This document shows, one piece after another, positions 62,743 to 64,000 of a stretch of DNA of 64,000 bases. The position numbers were made by a program, and so were the translations under genes. The stretch is taken from contig NZ_BDBE01000028.1 in NCBI RefSeq assembly GCF_001612825.1, forward strand, positions 1 to 64,000, in the 5' to 3' direction. The notes beneath the pieces are model-generated. The model did no database searches, was not told where the DNA came from, and saw only the letters and a program-made list of their open reading frames with translations. Position 1 is the first letter of the stretch. Each line of letters starts with the position of its first letter. The DNA comes from Nocardia caishijiensis NBRC 108228. Lineage in GTDB: Bacteria > Actinomycetota > Actinomycetes > Mycobacteriales > Mycobacteriaceae.

Positions 62743-64000
62743 TTGACTGTCATCGACAGCGAGATCCGCTCACCACGCGCGCTGTTCGCCCAGCGCTTCG
62801 GTGAGCTCTACGCCGCGGCGGGCAACCCGACCCTGCGCCGGGTCGCCGCGGCCACCGAACGACGGATGCGCGGTGCGCAGTCGGGCACCCCGTCGGCCCA
62901 GCGGATCAGCGACTGGAAAGCCGGTCGCAACGTCCCCGCCCGCTTCGAATCCCTGCTGCCCGTGGTCCTCACGCTCGTCGAGATGACCGAGAAGGCCCAG
63001 CGCGACCTGCCACGCACCCTGGCCGACCCGCACGAATGGCGACGCCTGTGGCAGGAATCGGTCACCTGGACCGCGACGGCGGGCGACGACGTCACCTGCC
63101 CCTACCCCGGCCTGCGTGCCTACCGACCTGAGGAACACACCCTGTTCTTCGGACGGGAGCAGGCCACCGCCGACTTCGCCGCCCTGGTCCGCGCGGCCAC
63201 GGGCATCGTCGTGCTGATCGGGGCGTCGGGGGCGGGCAAGTCCTCGCTGCTGGCCGCGGGACTGCGACCGGCGATCGACCTGCCCGCCGCGACCATGACA
63301 CCGGGCGCGACACCGACCACCGCACTGGCCACGGCGCTGAGCGACGACCCGGCGGTGCTGATCGTCGACCAGTTCGAGGAGCTGTTCACCCTCTGCCAGG
63401 ACGAGGCCGAGCGTTCGGCGTTCCTGACCTCGCTCACCGAACTCACCACCCGCGAGACCGATCCACCCACGGTGGTCCTGGCACTGCGGGCCGACTTCTA
63501 CGAGCCGTGCCTGCACTATCCGGTGCTGCGGAACAGCTTGCAGCACAACAGTTATCTCCTCGGCGCCATGTCGATGGACGAGGTGTCGCGCGCGATCACC
63601 GGTCCCGCCGCTGCCGCCGGACTCACCCTCGAGCCGGGGTTGTCGGAGCTGGTCCTCGCCGAATTGCGCGGGCTCGGTGAACATCTCGACGGATACGACC
63701 CGGGCACGCTGCCGCTGCTGTCGCATGTGATGGCCGCGACCTGGCAGCAGCGCGACGGCCGCAAGCTCACCGTCGCCGGGTACCGCAAGGTCGGTGGCGT
63801 GGCGGGGTCGGTCGCCGAGACCGCCGAACTGGCCTGGGGCGAGCTCACTTCGGCGCAGCGCAGCGCCGCCCAGGTACTGCTCGGCGCGCTGGTGACCGTC
63901 GGGCAGGACACCCGCGACACCCGACGCACCGTCGAGCGTGCCGAATTGCTCCGTGCCAGCGGTGATTCCGAGTCCGCCACCGACGCGCTCGAGGTGCTCG
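62743..64000 (+). CDS. STAND NTPase (nSTAND1-type), partial at window end
   Basis: 419 codons are visible before the window ends. An N-terminal region of about 120 residues includes RISDWKAGRNVPARFE, like a helix-turn-helix-style effector or adaptor. The nSTAND1 hallmark CPYPGLRAYRPEEHTLFFGRE follows, with Walker A GASGAGKSSLL (about residues 160-170) and Walker B AVLIVDQFEELF. Such proteins usually continue into WD40 or TPR repeats and act as signal-dependent switches, some in phage defence. The TTG start after a GGGGGG run is the best visible, but uncertain. Confidence 0.8.
   Translation, partial: MTVIDSEIRSPRALFAQRFGELYAAAGNPTLRRVAAATERRMRGAQSGTPSAQRISDWKAGRNVPARFESLLPVVLTLVEMTEKAQRDLPRTLADPHEWRRLWQESVTWTATAGDDVTCPYPGLRAYRPEEHTLFFGREQATADFAALVRAATGIVVLIGASGAGKSSLLAAGLRPAIDLPAATMTPGATPTTALATALSDDPAVLIVDQFEELFTLCQDEAERSAFLTSLTELTTRETDPPTVVLALRADFYEPCLHYPVLRNSLQHNSYLLGAMSMDEVSRAITGPAAAAGLTLEPGLSELVLAELRGLGEHLDGYDPGTLPLLSHVMAATWQQRDGRKLTVAGYRKVGGVAGSVAETAELAWGELTSAQRSAAQVLLGALVTVGQDTRDTRRTVERAELLRASGDSESATDALEVL

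Overview
The window is very GC-rich DNA from a mycolic-acid actinomycete. An MspA-type porin, a CYP125-type steroid monooxygenase, a DUF3017 gene, an ImuA'/ImuB/DnaE2 mutasome, a SAM-IV riboswitch and many GTG/TTG or leaderless starts point to Nocardia or a close relative. Genus is an inference. Most of the window is ordinary chromosome, with short accessory insertions.

Layout. 0-5.6 kb: pyrimidine salvage (deoA, cdd) diverges from the succinate dehydrogenase operon sdhCDAB. 5.6-8.0 kb: a visibly AT-richer two-gene cassette (XRE-ImmA/IrrE protein plus PIN nuclease) lies between the intact end of sdhB and an exact 465-bp second copy of the sdhB 3' end with its terminator. 8-24.5 kb: a 5'-shortened Rpn nuclease, then small regulator-enzyme sets (DHFR-like/DoxX, CYP125 and TetR, a fructosamine-kinase-like gene, secreted sphingomyelinase, radC, an orphan VapB-like antitoxin, phenylalanine hydroxylase, an MFS pump with TetR, DD-carboxypeptidase, YihY, trpS, an MpaB-type oxygenase with TetR). 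24.5-28.3 kb: a membrane-anchored RNase with barstar immunity protein, a lone TnpB element, and exonuclease III. 28.4-36.4 kb: alpha/beta hydrolase, acyl-CoA dehydrogenase, NCS1 permease, SDR, MFS exporter, isocitrate dehydrogenase. 36.7-40.8 kb: a large BTAD/AAA regulator and a small membrane protein.

40.9-43.6 kb is the methionine/sulfur locus. A SAM-IV riboswitch is followed by a ribosome site and a ten-codon reading frame, Met-Cys-Cys-Cys..., then metY and metX. This tandem SAM-plus-cysteine leader is the most interesting signal I see. 43.6-48.5 kb holds TetR, an oxygenase, HxlR/nitroreductase, TrmL and DUF genes.

48.5-57.8 kb carries the translesion mutasome: dnaE2 behind an uncharacterised gene with two LexA-box-like sites, and imuA'-imuB behind another. 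The DnaE2 carries a low-complexity insertion of about 110 residues. 57.8-64 kb holds a Ser/Thr kinase, a PspC-type histidine kinase with a LuxR-type response regulator, an MspA porin, and the start of a STAND NTPase cut by the window edge. No tRNA, rRNA, CRISPR array or integrase was found.
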